Assembly: GCF_014696065.1 (NCBI RefSeq)
Contig: NZ_JACJPL010000015.1
Location: 186,001 to 250,000 of the forward strand
From: Leptolyngbya sp. FACHB-261
GTDB taxonomy: Bacteria; Cyanobacteriota; Cyanobacteriia; FACHB-261
Direction of reading: 5' to 3'
DNA length: 64,000 nt
Of the stretch, positions 37,143 to 45,660 are shown piece after piece. The notes under the pieces were generated by a model. The model was not told where the DNA came from. It made no database searches and saw only the letters and a list, made by a program, of their open reading frames with translations. The stretch's first letter is position 1. Every line of letters starts with the position of its first letter. The position numbers and the translations under genes are program-made.

Positions 37143-37739
37143 ATGATGAAGCTAAATCACTCGATTAATCTAGAGGAGGACTATCACTCTGAGTTTAAGG
37201 AGATTAAGGGAGCCAACCCAATTAATACCATAAAAAATTTAGTGGATGAGTATGCAGTAGCTTACCTCAACAGTGAGGGGGGAAGCATATTTTTTGGAAT
37301 CCAGGACTCTGACCAGCACGTTGTAGGAGTCCGATTAGATGTTCCACAGAGGGATAAGCTCAGGAAAGAAGTCAGTAATAAACTAGCAAACATCCAGCCT
37401 AAAATAGACCCGACTGTGTACAGGTTGGAATTTCATGCTGTCTATGGAAGTGACGAGCAACCTATTCTCAACTTATATGTTGTTCAAGTCAAAGTTCCCC
37501 CCTCGAATTCTATAAGACTACACTTCACGGAGAGCAATGAAGCTTTTGTCAAGACAAACGGTGTAAAGCAGAAACTAACAGGTCCACAAGTCCAAGACTG
37601 GATTATGCGTCGTTTGGAATCTGCTAGAGAAGATCTCAGAAGTGAAGTAGAAAGAGCTATGGGCTCTGAGCTTTCAAGAATTCAGATAGATATATTGGAC
37701 ACCATAGCGGCGTCTCAACTCCGCTCTGCCGGCATATGA
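37143..37739 (+). CDS. AlbA_2 (Schlafen-type) domain protein
   Basis: A 198-residue protein with an AlbA_2/Schlafen-like domain (about 10-150): the N-terminal YHSEFKEIKG and the core AYLNSEGGSIFFGIQDSDQHVVGV, which match the family's E-F-K and N-x-x-GG-x-I-x-x-G-I/V-x-D patterns. Family members are ATP-binding or nucleic-acid-processing proteins, found in transcription regulators, in some antiviral systems and next to HTH proteins. The C-terminal 40 residues are helical and polar with no recognised partner domain. The start has AGGA upstream. It is convergent with an XRE-type gene and lies beside the broken Uma2 gene in an AT-richer patch. Possible defence or regulation role; this is inference. 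Confidence 0.78.
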   Translation: MMKLNHSINLEEDYHSEFKEIKGANPINTIKNLVDEYAVAYLNSEGGSIFFGIQDSDQHVVGVRLDVPQRDKLRKEVSNKLANIQPKIDPTVYRLEFHAVYGSDEQPILNLYVVQVKVPPSNSIRLHFTESNEAFVKTNGVKQKLTGPQVQDWIMRRLESAREDLRSEVERAMGSELSRIQIDILDTIAASQLRSAGI

Positions 37740-37757
37740 GAAGTAGGAGCGCTACAC

Positions 37758-37973
37758 TCAGTTTCTCTCATCCTCTAACCACATCAGGAAGTCTCCCGGC
37801 TGGCATTTGTAGACCTCACAAATAGCAGTAATGATCTCAGCACCTGGAATGTAGGTGGGATCGTTATACAGGTTGTAAGCGGTGTTCCGGCTGAGGCCAG
37901 TATCCTTCCAGAAGCGATACGGGGTGATACCTCTTCCGTCCACGAGGTCTTTGATCTTGTTCCTCAGCGGCAT
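37758..37973 (-). CDS. XRE-family transcriptional regulator
   Basis: A 71-residue Cro/CI-type helix-turn-helix protein: RNKIKDLVDGRGITPYRFWKDTGLSRNTAYNLYN, with the two HTH helices TPYRFWKDTG and SRNTAYNLYN, and a typical C-terminal EIITAICEVYKCQPGDFLMW. It is a single domain with no sensor part. It is convergent with the AlbA_2 gene, leaving 18 bp between the stops, so the two are not co-transcribed. Such small regulators often control a neighbouring gene or act as antitoxins; here the partner is not evident. Confidence 0.87.
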   Translation of the reverse strand: MPLRNKIKDLVDGRGITPYRFWKDTGLSRNTAYNLYNDPTYIPGAEIITAICEVYKCQPGDFLMWLEDERN

Positions 37974-38202
37974 GACAGAGATATTCCCAATGCATTAACT
38001 ATGCTTTCTCCAGTGGGTATATTTGAGTCACCCCTACAGCAGGCACCAAGTCCACGCTCAGGGGAGACTCACGCATAGGTATTCAAATGCTCTCACAGCC
38101 CGGGATTTGCCTCAAGCCTGAGGCAGTAGCTTATTGTGCTCGCTTGTACGGGTTTACTGCATTCAGCATCAGCCAACCCCAGCAGGCCTACCAGGAGGTT
38201 GT

Positions 38203-38454
38203 ATGAACAATAACTTCAACTGGCGCGTGCTGGCCTGCCAGATGCTCTACGCCAACTTGGAAGAGGTGGTAGCCCGGATTCTAGTGACTTTGGAATTGCC
38301 AACAGAGCCAACGCTTGCCCAGCTAGATGAGAAACTTCTTGAGTGGCTAATGTTTCTGATTCGTCAAGGTCACGTTAACAGCACTGCCCAGTGCTACGCG
38401 ATGTACTTCACAGCACGGGCAGTACTCATGGCCAAACAAGAGATGCAGAATTGA
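38203..38454 (+). CDS. Small hypothetical protein, 83 residues
   Basis: Not recognised. An 83-residue soluble, mostly helical protein beginning MNNNFNWRVLACQMLYANLEEV and containing QLDEKLLEWLMFLIRQGHV. The start is well supported by an AGGAGG site 5 bases before the ATG; an upstream in-frame start adds a non-coding-looking stretch. There is a Cys at 12 and another at 63. It stands alone downstream of the XRE gene, divergent from it, and with no neighbour in the same direction. The good ribosome site is the main evidence that it is real. Confidence 0.55.
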   Translation: MNNNFNWRVLACQMLYANLEEVVARILVTLELPTEPTLAQLDEKLLEWLMFLIRQGHVNSTAQCYAMYFTARAVLMAKQEMQN

Positions 38455-38572
38455 GCAGTGAAACCCTTTGTTGGCTGCGATCTTCAAGCTCTTAGCTTCA
38501 AACTCTTGCCTCTAAAAGCTAAGGCCAACTTAGATCTTCACTGCTACCAATGCTGCTGTGTCTGTTTCTTGG

Positions 38573-39226
38573 CTAAGTAGAAGTCTCAGTGAAGACTACT
38601 TCGTACAAAGACATTTGAAACTCGTTGTCAGCTAGCCGTAGCATTTCTAGCAGAGGGCCAGCAAAGGGAGGGTTTTCGTTCATTGCAACATAATCTTTAT
38701 GATTACTCCACAGCCCGTAATTCACTACCATTGCACCATCAAGGCTGCGGTGGAAATGAGTTGTAACTAGCCCGGCTTGTCCAGCCACTAAATCCACTGC
38801 TTCCTGAGTTGCCTTTAGAAAACGCGGTTGATCCTTCGGATTTCTCAGCTTAAAAATACCGAAGTTGATTAGCCCTTTTATGTCTGTGGAGATCTGCATT
38901 TTACTGTTGGTAGGCTCACTGACCAAAATCTCGTAGAGGCGAGAATTGGATGCCGGAAAAGTAGAAAGCTGGTTGGAAAGTGACGGGATTTCAGCATTAT
39001 TGACATAGGCTTCGTAATCACTTGGGCTTGCCCACTGCACATAGTTCACAACCCGCATTCCATCTCGGCTGCGATGAATGGCAGCTGCAACAAATCCAGG
39101 CTGCTGCTTAAACACTGTTTGAATATAGTTTATTAAGCCATCGATCAACGATTGCTGTTGCTGTGGCTCAGTGGGGAATATATCAATTTCTGCTGATATG
39201 GAATTGTCCTTGGTAACTGTTAGCAT
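38573..39226 (-). CDS. Tandem ABM (antibiotic biosynthesis monooxygenase) domain protein
   Basis: A 217-residue protein with two ABM-fold repeats. The first (about 9-100) contains PGFVAAAIHRSRDGMRVVNYVQW and the second (about 115-215) AGLVTTHFHRSLDGAMVVNYGLW; the internal similarity is clear (HRSRDGMRVVNY and HRSLDGAMVVNY). Such proteins form a dimeric-barrel-like fold with one chain contributing both halves and are monooxygenases or heme-degrading relatives; substrate unknown. The ATG has AAAGG upstream. No regulator or biosynthetic cluster is adjacent. Confidence 0.82.
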   Translation of the reverse strand: MLTVTKDNSISAEIDIFPTEPQQQQSLIDGLINYIQTVFKQQPGFVAAAIHRSRDGMRVVNYVQWASPSDYEAYVNNAEIPSLSNQLSTFPASNSRLYEILVSEPTNSKMQISTDIKGLINFGIFKLRNPKDQPRFLKATQEAVDLVAGQAGLVTTHFHRSLDGAMVVNYGLWSNHKDYVAMNENPPFAGPLLEMLRLADNEFQMSLYEVVFTETST

Positions 39227-39631
39227 TTCGGCACCTTTTCAAGTTTCCAAACTACCCTTTCAGAAGTGCGATGATAGACAATCTTCGAGCAGTTGTCTAG
39301 AAGCTTCTTGCTTTTCTAGAAGTGATTTTAATCAAGTGTTTAAAGCGATGTGCAAGTTGATTCTGATCAATAAAATTAACTCCACAACCGCCGTAACCAG
39401 TTTTGCGTTTTTGTCATCAGAAAGCATGATAGAAGCAAGTCTTTCTTCGTAGGCTTCACAGATGAAGCTCTCTCAATCTGGCATCGGGATTGTCCTAACT
39501 CAATACTAATTTGCTGTCATACCAAAATCTCGCTTGTCTCTGACAGTGCCAAGTCCCTCCTTGGGATGGAGGTTCAGCCAGATTGCTTGCACAACATTGT
39601 GAAGCGTAAAGGGCAAAAACAGAAGGCACCT
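39227..39631. other. Intergenic region, nothing recognised
   Basis: About 400 bp between the divergent ABM and SDR genes. It must contain both promoters. No terminator, RNA or gene was recognised; short open frames here have no ribosome site. Confidence 0.4.
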
Positions 39632-40414
39632 ATGCAGCTTCAGGACAAAGTGGCATTGGTTACAGGAGCGGGTTCTGGCATCGGCGAAGCGACAGCACGA
39701 TTGTTTGCCAAGGAAGGCGCAAAAGTCGCAGCTCTAGGGCGCGACGAGGATGAGCTGAAACCTGTCGTCTCAGAGATTCAACAAGCCCAGGGTGAAGCAA
39801 TTCCGGTCACAGCGGATATCTCACAACCAGACCAAATGCAGAAAGCCATTCAGCAGATTGTCGATAAATGGGGACGCATCGATATTGTCTTTGCCAATGC
39901 CGGAATCAATGGTGTCTGGGCACCGCTTGAGGAATTGGAGCCAGAAGAATGGGACAAGACTCTCGGCATCAATCTCAAAGGCACTTTCTTAACGGTGAAA
40001 TATGCAGTGCCTTACCTCAAAAAGCAGGGAGGCTCAGTCATTGTGACCTCCTCCGTTAATGGCACACGCATGTTTAGCAATACGGGTGCAACCGCCTACG
40101 CTTGCTCTAAGGCAGCACAAGTTGCCTTTACCAAAATGACGGCGTTGGAATTAGCCAAGCACCGAGTGCGAGTGAATGTCATTTGTCCCGGTGCAATTGA
40201 AACAGAAATCAACCAGAGCACCGAACGGCGCGATTTGGAAGAAATTAAGGAACCCGTTGAGTACCCAGAAGGAGAAATTCCGCTAACGGATGGTCAATCA
40301 GGAAGCTCCGAGCAGGTCGCGCAGCTGGTGCTCTTCCTAGCCTCTGATGCTGCCAGCCACATCACTGGCAGTGAAATGTGGATTGATGGCGGCCAGTCGC
40401 TCCTACAAGGCTGA
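39632..40414 (+). CDS. Short-chain dehydrogenase/reductase
   Basis: A 260-residue classical SDR: VTGAGSGIGEATARLF near the start, NAG in ANAGINGV, the catalytic Ser in VTSSVNG, YACSK for Tyr and Lys, and the C-terminal SDAASHITGSEMWIDGG. Length and motifs are standard. It is probably NAD(P)-dependent; an acidic residue after the second strand was not used to decide between NAD and NADP. The open frame extends upstream by 22 codons, but the ATG at 39632 begins the normal SDR sequence and has AAGG upstream. The convergent neighbour is an aldo/keto reductase. Confidence 0.9.
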   Translation: MQLQDKVALVTGAGSGIGEATARLFAKEGAKVAALGRDEDELKPVVSEIQQAQGEAIPVTADISQPDQMQKAIQQIVDKWGRIDIVFANAGINGVWAPLEELEPEEWDKTLGINLKGTFLTVKYAVPYLKKQGGSVIVTSSVNGTRMFSNTGATAYACSKAAQVAFTKMTALELAKHRVRVNVICPGAIETEINQSTERRDLEEIKEPVEYPEGEIPLTDGQSGSSEQVAQLVLFLASDAASHITGSEMWIDGGQSLLQG

Positions 40415-40459
40415 GCAGTGGCCACCACAACCCTAGGAGGTTAGGTCAAATAGGGCAGC

Positions 40460-41344
40460 TCATGCCGCGGCTCCCTGCTTAACCTGCTGGTCAATTTGCT
40501 GCACCTCAGCTTCCGAGAGCTGAAGGTCGAGCGCCCGTACCGAATCTTCAATACTGCTCACTTTGCTAGCTCCAGGAATCGGCAGTACACAGGGTGATTT
40601 AGCCCGCAACCAGGCCAGCACGATGTTATAAATTGACCCGCCTTTTTCTTGAGCTAGACGAGTGAGCACTGGAAACGAATCTAAGCTTCCCACGCGGCTA
40701 CTCCCTCCCAAAGGGCTCCAAGGCAAAAAGGTTAGTCCTTCCTGTTCGCAGTATTGCAAAACACCATCAGACTCAGGCTGACGGTACCAGGGATTGTATT
40801 GATTCTGCACTGAAACGATTTCAACAACCTTCCTGGCCTGTCTGATTTGTTCAACCGAGAAGTTAGAAACTCCAACAAAGCGAATTAGACCGGAATCAAC
40901 CGCTTCTTTGGCAGGAGCAAGAGACTCTTCAATGCTGTAGTTATGATCGGGGGCATGATACTGCCAGAGATCAATCGGTCGCTGGCCACCCAAAGCTTCG
41001 AAACTCTCACGAATAGTTTGGCGTAAGTGCTTAGGATCGCCGTTTCGGGTCCAGGAGCCATTAGGGCGCATCAAGCCACCTTTGGTTGCAACGACAACAG
41101 AGCCGGTATCACCCTCATACTGTTGCAGCGCTTTGTGGATCAGGCGTTCATTGTGGTGCTTATCGGTTTCGTCTTTGCAGTAAGAATCAGCCGTGTCAAT
41201 CAAGGTGATCCCTAGATCTAGAGCACGATGGATCACTGCAATTGCCTGGGCCTCCGGTGGCCTACCAGCTATAGACATAGGCATACCGCCTAAGCCAATC
41301 GCGCTGACCTGAAGTTGGGTCGGACCCAGTTGTGTTGTTCTCAT
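40460..41344 (-). CDS. Aldo/keto reductase
   Basis: A 294-residue NADPH-dependent reductase of the AKR superfamily. The catalytic set is visible: Asp in LIDTADSY with the Tyr, Lys in VVATKGG and His in LWQYHAPDH. The C-terminal coenzyme region is LPIPGASKVSSIEDSV. The natural carbonyl substrate is unknown. It is convergent with the SDR gene and upstream of a lipoprotein gene on the same strand, but 45 bp apart and probably not functionally linked. The start ATG has no strong ribosome site. Confidence 0.9.
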   Translation of the reverse strand: MRTTQLGPTQLQVSAIGLGGMPMSIAGRPPEAQAIAVIHRALDLGITLIDTADSYCKDETDKHHNERLIHKALQQYEGDTGSVVVATKGGLMRPNGSWTRNGDPKHLRQTIRESFEALGGQRPIDLWQYHAPDHNYSIEESLAPAKEAVDSGLIRFVGVSNFSVEQIRQARKVVEIVSVQNQYNPWYRQPESDGVLQYCEQEGLTFLPWSPLGGSSRVGSLDSFPVLTRLAQEKGGSIYNIVLAWLRAKSPCVLPIPGASKVSSIEDSVRALDLQLSEAEVQQIDQQVKQGAAA

Positions 41345-41389
41345 AATTTGCCCTACTGAGCTATTTAAAGATGGATGAGCTAGCGCATT

Positions 41390-42127
41390 TCACTGATTAA
41401 CCACAATTGAATCGCGGCTCTTTAAAAGGTCAGCGCGTGCAGCCTGATCCATCTCGACTGTAGAGTTGAAATTGAAGCCCAACATCTTACCGTCGAACGA
41501 TGTGAAATACATATCATTACGAACGTCAGTATCAATGGCCCGACTAGTGGCTTCTAATCGAACCCAACGCGTATTATTAATGTCCACTAATTCTCTCGTT
41601 CTCCATTGCAAGCCCGGAATTACACGTTCTAAGAGTGGCTCCATCGCTGCTTTGAGTTTAGGTAGTTCTGTTGGAGAAACCCGCGATTGAGAGAAAGTCA
41701 CTGCAATCGAAACACTTTGGCGCTCGTTAGCATAAACATATTGAGGTGGATTACCTCTAGGAAACTTGAAGGCAATCTCTTCTGAAGTCATCGCCGTAAA
41801 ACCTGGCGGTGGCACGAAAGAGATTCGTCCGTTGGCTAACTCAACCCGTCCATCCCTACTAACAGTCGGTGTCGTGTTGTGGGGTTGGGTGGTTGCAGAA
41901 GATTCAGACTGCTGAGCCTGTGCGACAGGGGAGGCAGCACTTATTGCCAGCGTATTTGCAGTTGATTCCCGGTCTGCTGATTCTGGGTCTGATTGTGACT
42001 GTGCTGAGGAGTCTACCGTTGCTGGGGTTGAGGCTTGGGAAGATTGTGAGCTTCGGCATCCACCAATTGCGACTACCACAGCAGCTACCGAGAACAGGGC
42101 AAATTGAGATAGCTTCTGCCTAGACAT
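41390..42127 (-). CDS. Hypothetical lipoprotein
   Basis: A 245-residue exported protein. The N-terminus is a lipoprotein signal (FALFSVAAVVVAIGGC, Cys24 as the lipid site), followed by a Ser/Gln/Ala/Thr-rich low-complexity tether of about 70 residues. The C-terminal domain (about 95-245) contains GRISFVPPPGFTAMTSEEIAFKF and has no recognised enzyme motif; it resembles the DcrB-like group in general appearance only. It is the downstream neighbour of the 128-residue gene on the same strand, with 160 bp and a terminator between. Function unknown, located at the membrane surface. Confidence 0.75.
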   Translation of the reverse strand: MSRQKLSQFALFSVAAVVVAIGGCRSSQSSQASTPATVDSSAQSQSDPESADRESTANTLAISAASPVAQAQQSESSATTQPHNTTPTVSRDGRVELANGRISFVPPPGFTAMTSEEIAFKFPRGNPPQYVYANERQSVSIAVTFSQSRVSPTELPKLKAAMEPLLERVIPGLQWRTRELVDINNTRWVRLEATSRAIDTDVRNDMYFTSFDGKMLGFNFNSTVEMDQAARADLLKSRDSIVVNQ

Positions 42128-42213
42128 TACCTATTCCTTGACTTTCTGTTAAGGGTCGCTCCCAGAATGGCAATCTTTTTAAGGCTCCGCAAGTTTTCAC
42201 CATAAGCAGGCTT

Positions 42214-42248
42214 AAAAAATGAGAGCCGCCATTAAGGCAACTCTCATT
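42214..42248 (-). terminator. Rho-independent terminator after the 128-residue gene
   Basis: On the minus strand the arms AATGAGAG (42248-42241 region) and CTCTCATT pair over 8 bp with an inner GCC/GGC part, followed by a T run (A residues 42214-42219 on the plus strand). It lies about 40 bp after the gene end. Confidence 0.8.
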
Positions 42249-42290
42249 CAAAACTGACGTATTAAACGTATCGAAATTTCGGGTTAGAGC

Positions 42291-42677
42291 TTAGCTTGCT
42301 GCCTTGTGCTCGTGGTAATTGGAAATACTTTCATACACTTCGTCCGGGAACTGCAAATCTCGATAGACATTGCAGGCATCCGGGTCCTCAGAGTTGGGAC
42401 AAATAGGAAACTCTTGCTGGCGCTGGTATTCTAAAATGCGTTCGCGCCGGGGAGGATTATAGTCGTGCCCCTTTACTTGTTCGACCAAAGCACGAGCCTT
42501 TTCTTCGCTGAAATCTTGGTCTTTTTGAAGCTGCTCAACCAACTCGTCTTCAGTCATAAAATGACGCGCGACCATCGCAAAGACTAACCGACCATAGTGG
42601 CCAATATCTTGCCCTGCATCGAGAGCGTCGAGCAGATGGGTCATCATTTCACTTTTGCGCAGTGCTTCAATCGTCAT
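42291..42677 (-). CDS. Conserved-type hypothetical protein, 128 residues
   Basis: Not recognised by a name. A 128-residue soluble helical protein: ALRKSEMMTHLLDALDAGQDIGHYGRL, then MVARHFMTEDELVEQLQKD, and a C-terminal part with two Cys (CPNSEDPDACNVYRDLQFPDEVYE). The spacing of the two Cys (about 9 residues) and two His nearby could bind a metal; this is weak inference. It has a clear terminator after it and its own intergenic region before it, so it is a separate unit. The gene looks real from its regular helical sequence and clean flanks. Confidence 0.65.
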   Translation of the reverse strand: MTIEALRKSEMMTHLLDALDAGQDIGHYGRLVFAMVARHFMTEDELVEQLQKDQDFSEEKARALVEQVKGHDYNPPRRERILEYQRQQEFPICPNSEDPDACNVYRDLQFPDEVYESISNYHEHKAAS

Positions 42678-42807
42678 ACTCGCTTTATCCCTTTGTTAGA
42701 CCCGTCTTAGTAGTTCATTTGTTCTACTTTTCTAATAAGCCATGATTTGGCTGCACCTTCCTCCGTCGAAGGGTATATTGATGCATTGATGAGTCCAATT
42801 GCCGGTG

Positions 42808-43977
42808 ATGAAGGCTGAGTTTTATTACAACCGACGCAAATACAGTTGTAGCCTCGCCGGAGAAGCGGACAGTAGAGAGTTAAGAATCAGAAATTCTGAA
42901 GGTAAGGTACTGGCAATTGCTCAAGGGGCAAAAACTGGTCTTCTAGGGGTATGTCGCCAAGAGGCAGAGACAGTCGACGTTTCGCAGCCCCGCTTTTACA
43001 ACTTGATTAAAGTTGCACTCAGTGCCTTAGAAGTCGAAGAAAAAAGGCAGTTAGTTCAAGATCAAGAGCAGATTATTTCCGATAAAGATCAGATCATTCA
43101 GCAAAAGGATGAGCAGATCGCGATCATTAAACAGCAGCTTGGAATTCTCAACCAGAAGCTTAACCAACTCTCAGGAGAGCAACAACAACAACTCCAGGAT
43201 CTTCAGCTCGCTGTTGCCGACCAAGAGTCTCAAATCCGAGAACGGGAGGCTCATCTAGCGCAATTGCAAGCTCAACTTAAACAGCCCCTGCCTCAGTTCG
43301 ACCCTGCCAAGCTTGAAAGAATTGTTAGAACAAAGTTAGGGGAACTCACCTGGAACAGCATCAGCTCATCCAGCCAGCAGGACCTATGCACAGCCTACGA
43401 ACACTACAAACTGATCGGGGCTAAGAATTTCATTGATGATTACACCGAAGCAGGTCTTAGGCTTGGCTTTGTAATCGAAACTGAAATTGTCAGCCCTTTC
43501 TTTGCCAAGCTCTACCAGTTTTTAGCAACGGGTGGGGGCAACGCTAGCTACGGCAACTCTTTTTTTGAGCTAGGGGGTCTAACCTTGAAGCCGAATCAAG
43601 AATACACGTTAGGCATGCTGCCTCGCCTCCTATCTAACCAATGGGAAACTTATCGCAGTGATGCCCTTGAGCAGTGCAGCCCGCCGGACAAAAATAAGCT
43701 GCATCGCACCATTGTTCTGCGAGACGCCCTTAACCACGCTGATTCCCAACAAATCAAACGATTTCTACGGCAGTGGCAACACCCGCTTGCTCAGTGGCTA
43801 GGTCTAGGCGAAGTTGCCGCTTCTACCCTTGACCAGATCACGAAGCTGCGCAACCGAGCGGCTCATCCCGTTCCTCTATACCTCTGGCAGTTCAAAAAAC
43901 TGTGGTTTCTAGTGGTTGGAGGCAAGACTCGACGCGGGCTGCTCGGCGACATCTACGACCGCCAGAGTTTGTCTTAG
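42808..43977 (+). CDS. Coiled-coil protein with HEPN-like C-terminal region
   Basis: Not recognised as a named family. A 389-residue protein: an N-terminal part of about 70 residues (KAEFYYNRRKYSCSLAGEAD), a long coiled coil (about 70-160) with repeating Asp/Glu-Gln-Ile units such as DQEQIISDKDQIIQQKDEQI, and a C-terminal helical domain (about 170-389). Near its end is LRNRAAHPVPLYLWQF, with R348-x4-H353 matching the Rx4-6H motif of HEPN ribonuclease domains. HEPN proteins cut RNA in toxin, CRISPR and defence systems, but several are inactive. The frame is open upstream to a TTG; ATG 42808 is preferred without a strong ribosome site. It stands alone beside marC, with no antitoxin visible. The RNase role is inference. 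Confidence 0.65.
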   Translation: MKAEFYYNRRKYSCSLAGEADSRELRIRNSEGKVLAIAQGAKTGLLGVCRQEAETVDVSQPRFYNLIKVALSALEVEEKRQLVQDQEQIISDKDQIIQQKDEQIAIIKQQLGILNQKLNQLSGEQQQQLQDLQLAVADQESQIREREAHLAQLQAQLKQPLPQFDPAKLERIVRTKLGELTWNSISSSSQQDLCTAYEHYKLIGAKNFIDDYTEAGLRLGFVIETEIVSPFFAKLYQFLATGGGNASYGNSFFELGGLTLKPNQEYTLGMLPRLLSNQWETYRSDALEQCSPPDKNKLHRTIVLRDALNHADSQQIKRFLRQWQHPLAQWLGLGEVAASTLDQITKLRNRAAHPVPLYLWQFKKLWFLVVGGKTRRGLLGDIYDRQSLS

Positions 43978-43996
43978 AGAGTCAGGTCAAGAGACA

Positions 43997-44593
43997 TCAG
44001 GGGGTCAAAAACAGTTCACGGATGCCAGCACTACCAATCTCCACAGCTAGAGCCGCTAGCAGAAAGCCAAGTAGCTTGGTCGCAATCACTGCCCCCTCAG
44101 CCCCAATCCACTTATCAATTAGACCAGCTTGACGCACAATAAACCAAGTTACTACCATCGCTGCAACGATGCCAACCGCCACACTAATGTGAGCGGAGGG
44201 CGACTCAGACATCAATAGCATCACGGTCGTTAAGGTACCAGGACCGGCCAGCAGTGGTAGAGCCAGTGGCGTAATCGCAACATCCCGCTCTTGATCTACC
44301 ATCGGCGTATCTAGCTCTCCCTCCAGCATCTGCAGTGCGATCAACAGTAAGAGCAGGCCACCAGCCACTCTCAAAGAGCCAATACTAATGCTCAAATAAT
44401 CCAGAATTGACTGACCCGCGAATGCAAAGCCCAACAGGACGCCAGTTGCGACAACGCTGGCCCGATCCACAACGCTGTCTCGCTGTTCTGGAGCCATGCC
44501 CTTAGTTAGGATCAGAAAGATTGGGGCGTTACCCAAAGCATCTGCCAAGACAAATACGGCTAGGAAGGTTTTAACCAGAACGGCAGTATCCAC
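43997..44593 (-). CDS. MarC family integral membrane protein
   Basis: A 198-residue membrane protein with about six hydrophobic helices that matches the MarC/NAAT family: FLAVFVLADALGNAPIFLILT at the start and the inner segment PLALPLLAGPGTLTTVML. Members include the MarC protein of unknown role and some neutral amino acid transporters. The GTG start at 44593 is the only reasonable one. It is convergent with the coiled-coil gene, with 19 bp between the ends. The transported compound, if any, is unknown. Confidence 0.88.
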   Translation of the reverse strand: MDTAVLVKTFLAVFVLADALGNAPIFLILTKGMAPEQRDSVVDRASVVATGVLLGFAFAGQSILDYLSISIGSLRVAGGLLLLLIALQMLEGELDTPMVDQERDVAITPLALPLLAGPGTLTTVMLLMSESPSAHISVAVGIVAAMVVTWFIVRQAGLIDKWIGAEGAVIATKLLGFLLAALAVEIGSAGIRELFLTP

Positions 44594-45012
44594 AAGTAAA
44601 CCAAATGTAATGGGAGGGCTTTCTCAACAGTAGCTTATCTAGTCAGAATTGAAGATTGCTGTTTGAAACTGACCCATTTGACTGCTGCCAGAGAGCCAAT
44701 TTGAGAGCTAGCTTACAATCAACCGTTGTACAATCTGATACTTCTAGATAATTTCTGAGCGGAGTTGCAACCTAGCTCTGTGCTTGAGTGGTGCTGGCAA
44801 CCTGCCCCAAGTTTCCTATGGGCTCCTACGTATAATTTCAACTGGCTTCTTGAGATTTAGCTTGAGATTTAGCGACCAGCCTAATCATACAAGCTTGTAA
44901 AACCTCGCTAATCTCTCTTATTGCTGAGTACAGCCTACCTGAAGAGTGATGAAAACTACTATTTCCCTCCCCACTATGAAGACAGGATTTAGAACATGGA
45001 GGATCGGATAGT
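44594..45012. other. Intergenic region with a 12-bp tandem duplication
   Basis: About 420 bp between marC and the stress-protein gene, with the promoters of both. It contains a perfect 12-bp tandem repeat (CTTGAGATTTAG at 44849-44860 and 44861-44872). No gene or RNA recognised. Confidence 0.5.
44849..44872. repeat. 12-bp perfect tandem duplication
   Basis: CTTGAGATTTAG twice in a row with no mismatch, in the intergenic region upstream of the stress-protein gene. Confidence 0.85.
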
Positions 45013-45594
45013 ATGGCAATAAATTACGACAACAGACGAGCAATTGGCATTTTCCCTACGCGTGACAAAGCAGAGCTAGCGATTAACCAGCTACGAGCTT
45101 CCGGTTTCCCAATGGATAACCTATCCATCGTTGCCCGAGACACCGAAGAAGGTCGGGTCGGCGGTGCGGATGTCACCACAACTGGCGCTGCTGCTGGCGC
45201 CTCGGCTGGCACGGTTGCCGGTGGTCTGGCTGGCTTATTACTCGGTATTGGTTCGCTGGCTATTCCAGGGGTTGGTCCTGTGATCACTGCCGGAGCTTTG
45301 GGTAGTGCCCTAGCAACCGCTGCTGCTGGTGCTGGCGTGGGTGCCGCTACGGGCGGTTTACTGGGTGCCTTGGCCGGTCTAGGCGTTCCCGAGAGTCGGG
45401 CCCAGGTCTACCACGATCGCATTCAGCGGGGCGACTTTTTGGTGATCCTTGAGGGTTCCAAGGCCGACGTTGTACGAGCCGAGACGATCTTGCATGACAG
45501 TGGCATCGAAGAGTTCGCTAGTTATGATGTTTCTGATACGCGCTTCGGCCATGTCTACCACGATGATCCCGATATTCGTGTGAAGCAAGATTAA
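45013..45594 (+). CDS. General stress protein 17M-like protein with Gly/Ala-rich core
   Basis: A 193-residue protein. The N-terminal domain (about 1-50) is of the general stress protein 17M-like kind: RRAIGIFPTRDKAELAINQLRASGF followed by MDNLSIVARD. A long Gly/Ala-rich central segment (about 55-125) with AAAGASAGTVAGGLAGLLLG and AGALGSALATAAAG looks like glycine-zipper membrane-associated helices. The C-terminal ferredoxin-like part (VILEGSKADVVRAETIL) resembles the N-terminal fold. Such proteins are common in cyanobacteria and are often induced by stress, but the function is unknown. The ATG has GGAGG upstream. A perfect palindrome of 29 bp follows the gene and may end the transcript. Confidence 0.82.
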   Translation: MAINYDNRRAIGIFPTRDKAELAINQLRASGFPMDNLSIVARDTEEGRVGGADVTTTGAAAGASAGTVAGGLAGLLLGIGSLAIPGVGPVITAGALGSALATAAAGAGVGAATGGLLGALAGLGVPESRAQVYHDRIQRGDFLVILEGSKADVVRAETILHDSGIEEFASYDVSDTRFGHVYHDDPDIRVKQD

Positions 45595-45617
45595 CGTTAA
45601 TTGTTCAACCCCTGATT

Positions 45618-45646
45618 GAGCCCTGCTCTAGCGTAGAGCAGGGCTC
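45618..45646 (+). terminator. Perfect 13-bp hairpin, probable transcript end
   Basis: GAGCCCTGCTCTA and TAGAGCAGGGCTC pair without mismatch around GCG, 24 bp after the stress-protein gene stop. No T run follows directly, so it may stabilise the RNA end as well as terminate. Confidence 0.55.
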
Positions 45647-45660
45647 TATGGAGCCAGTTT

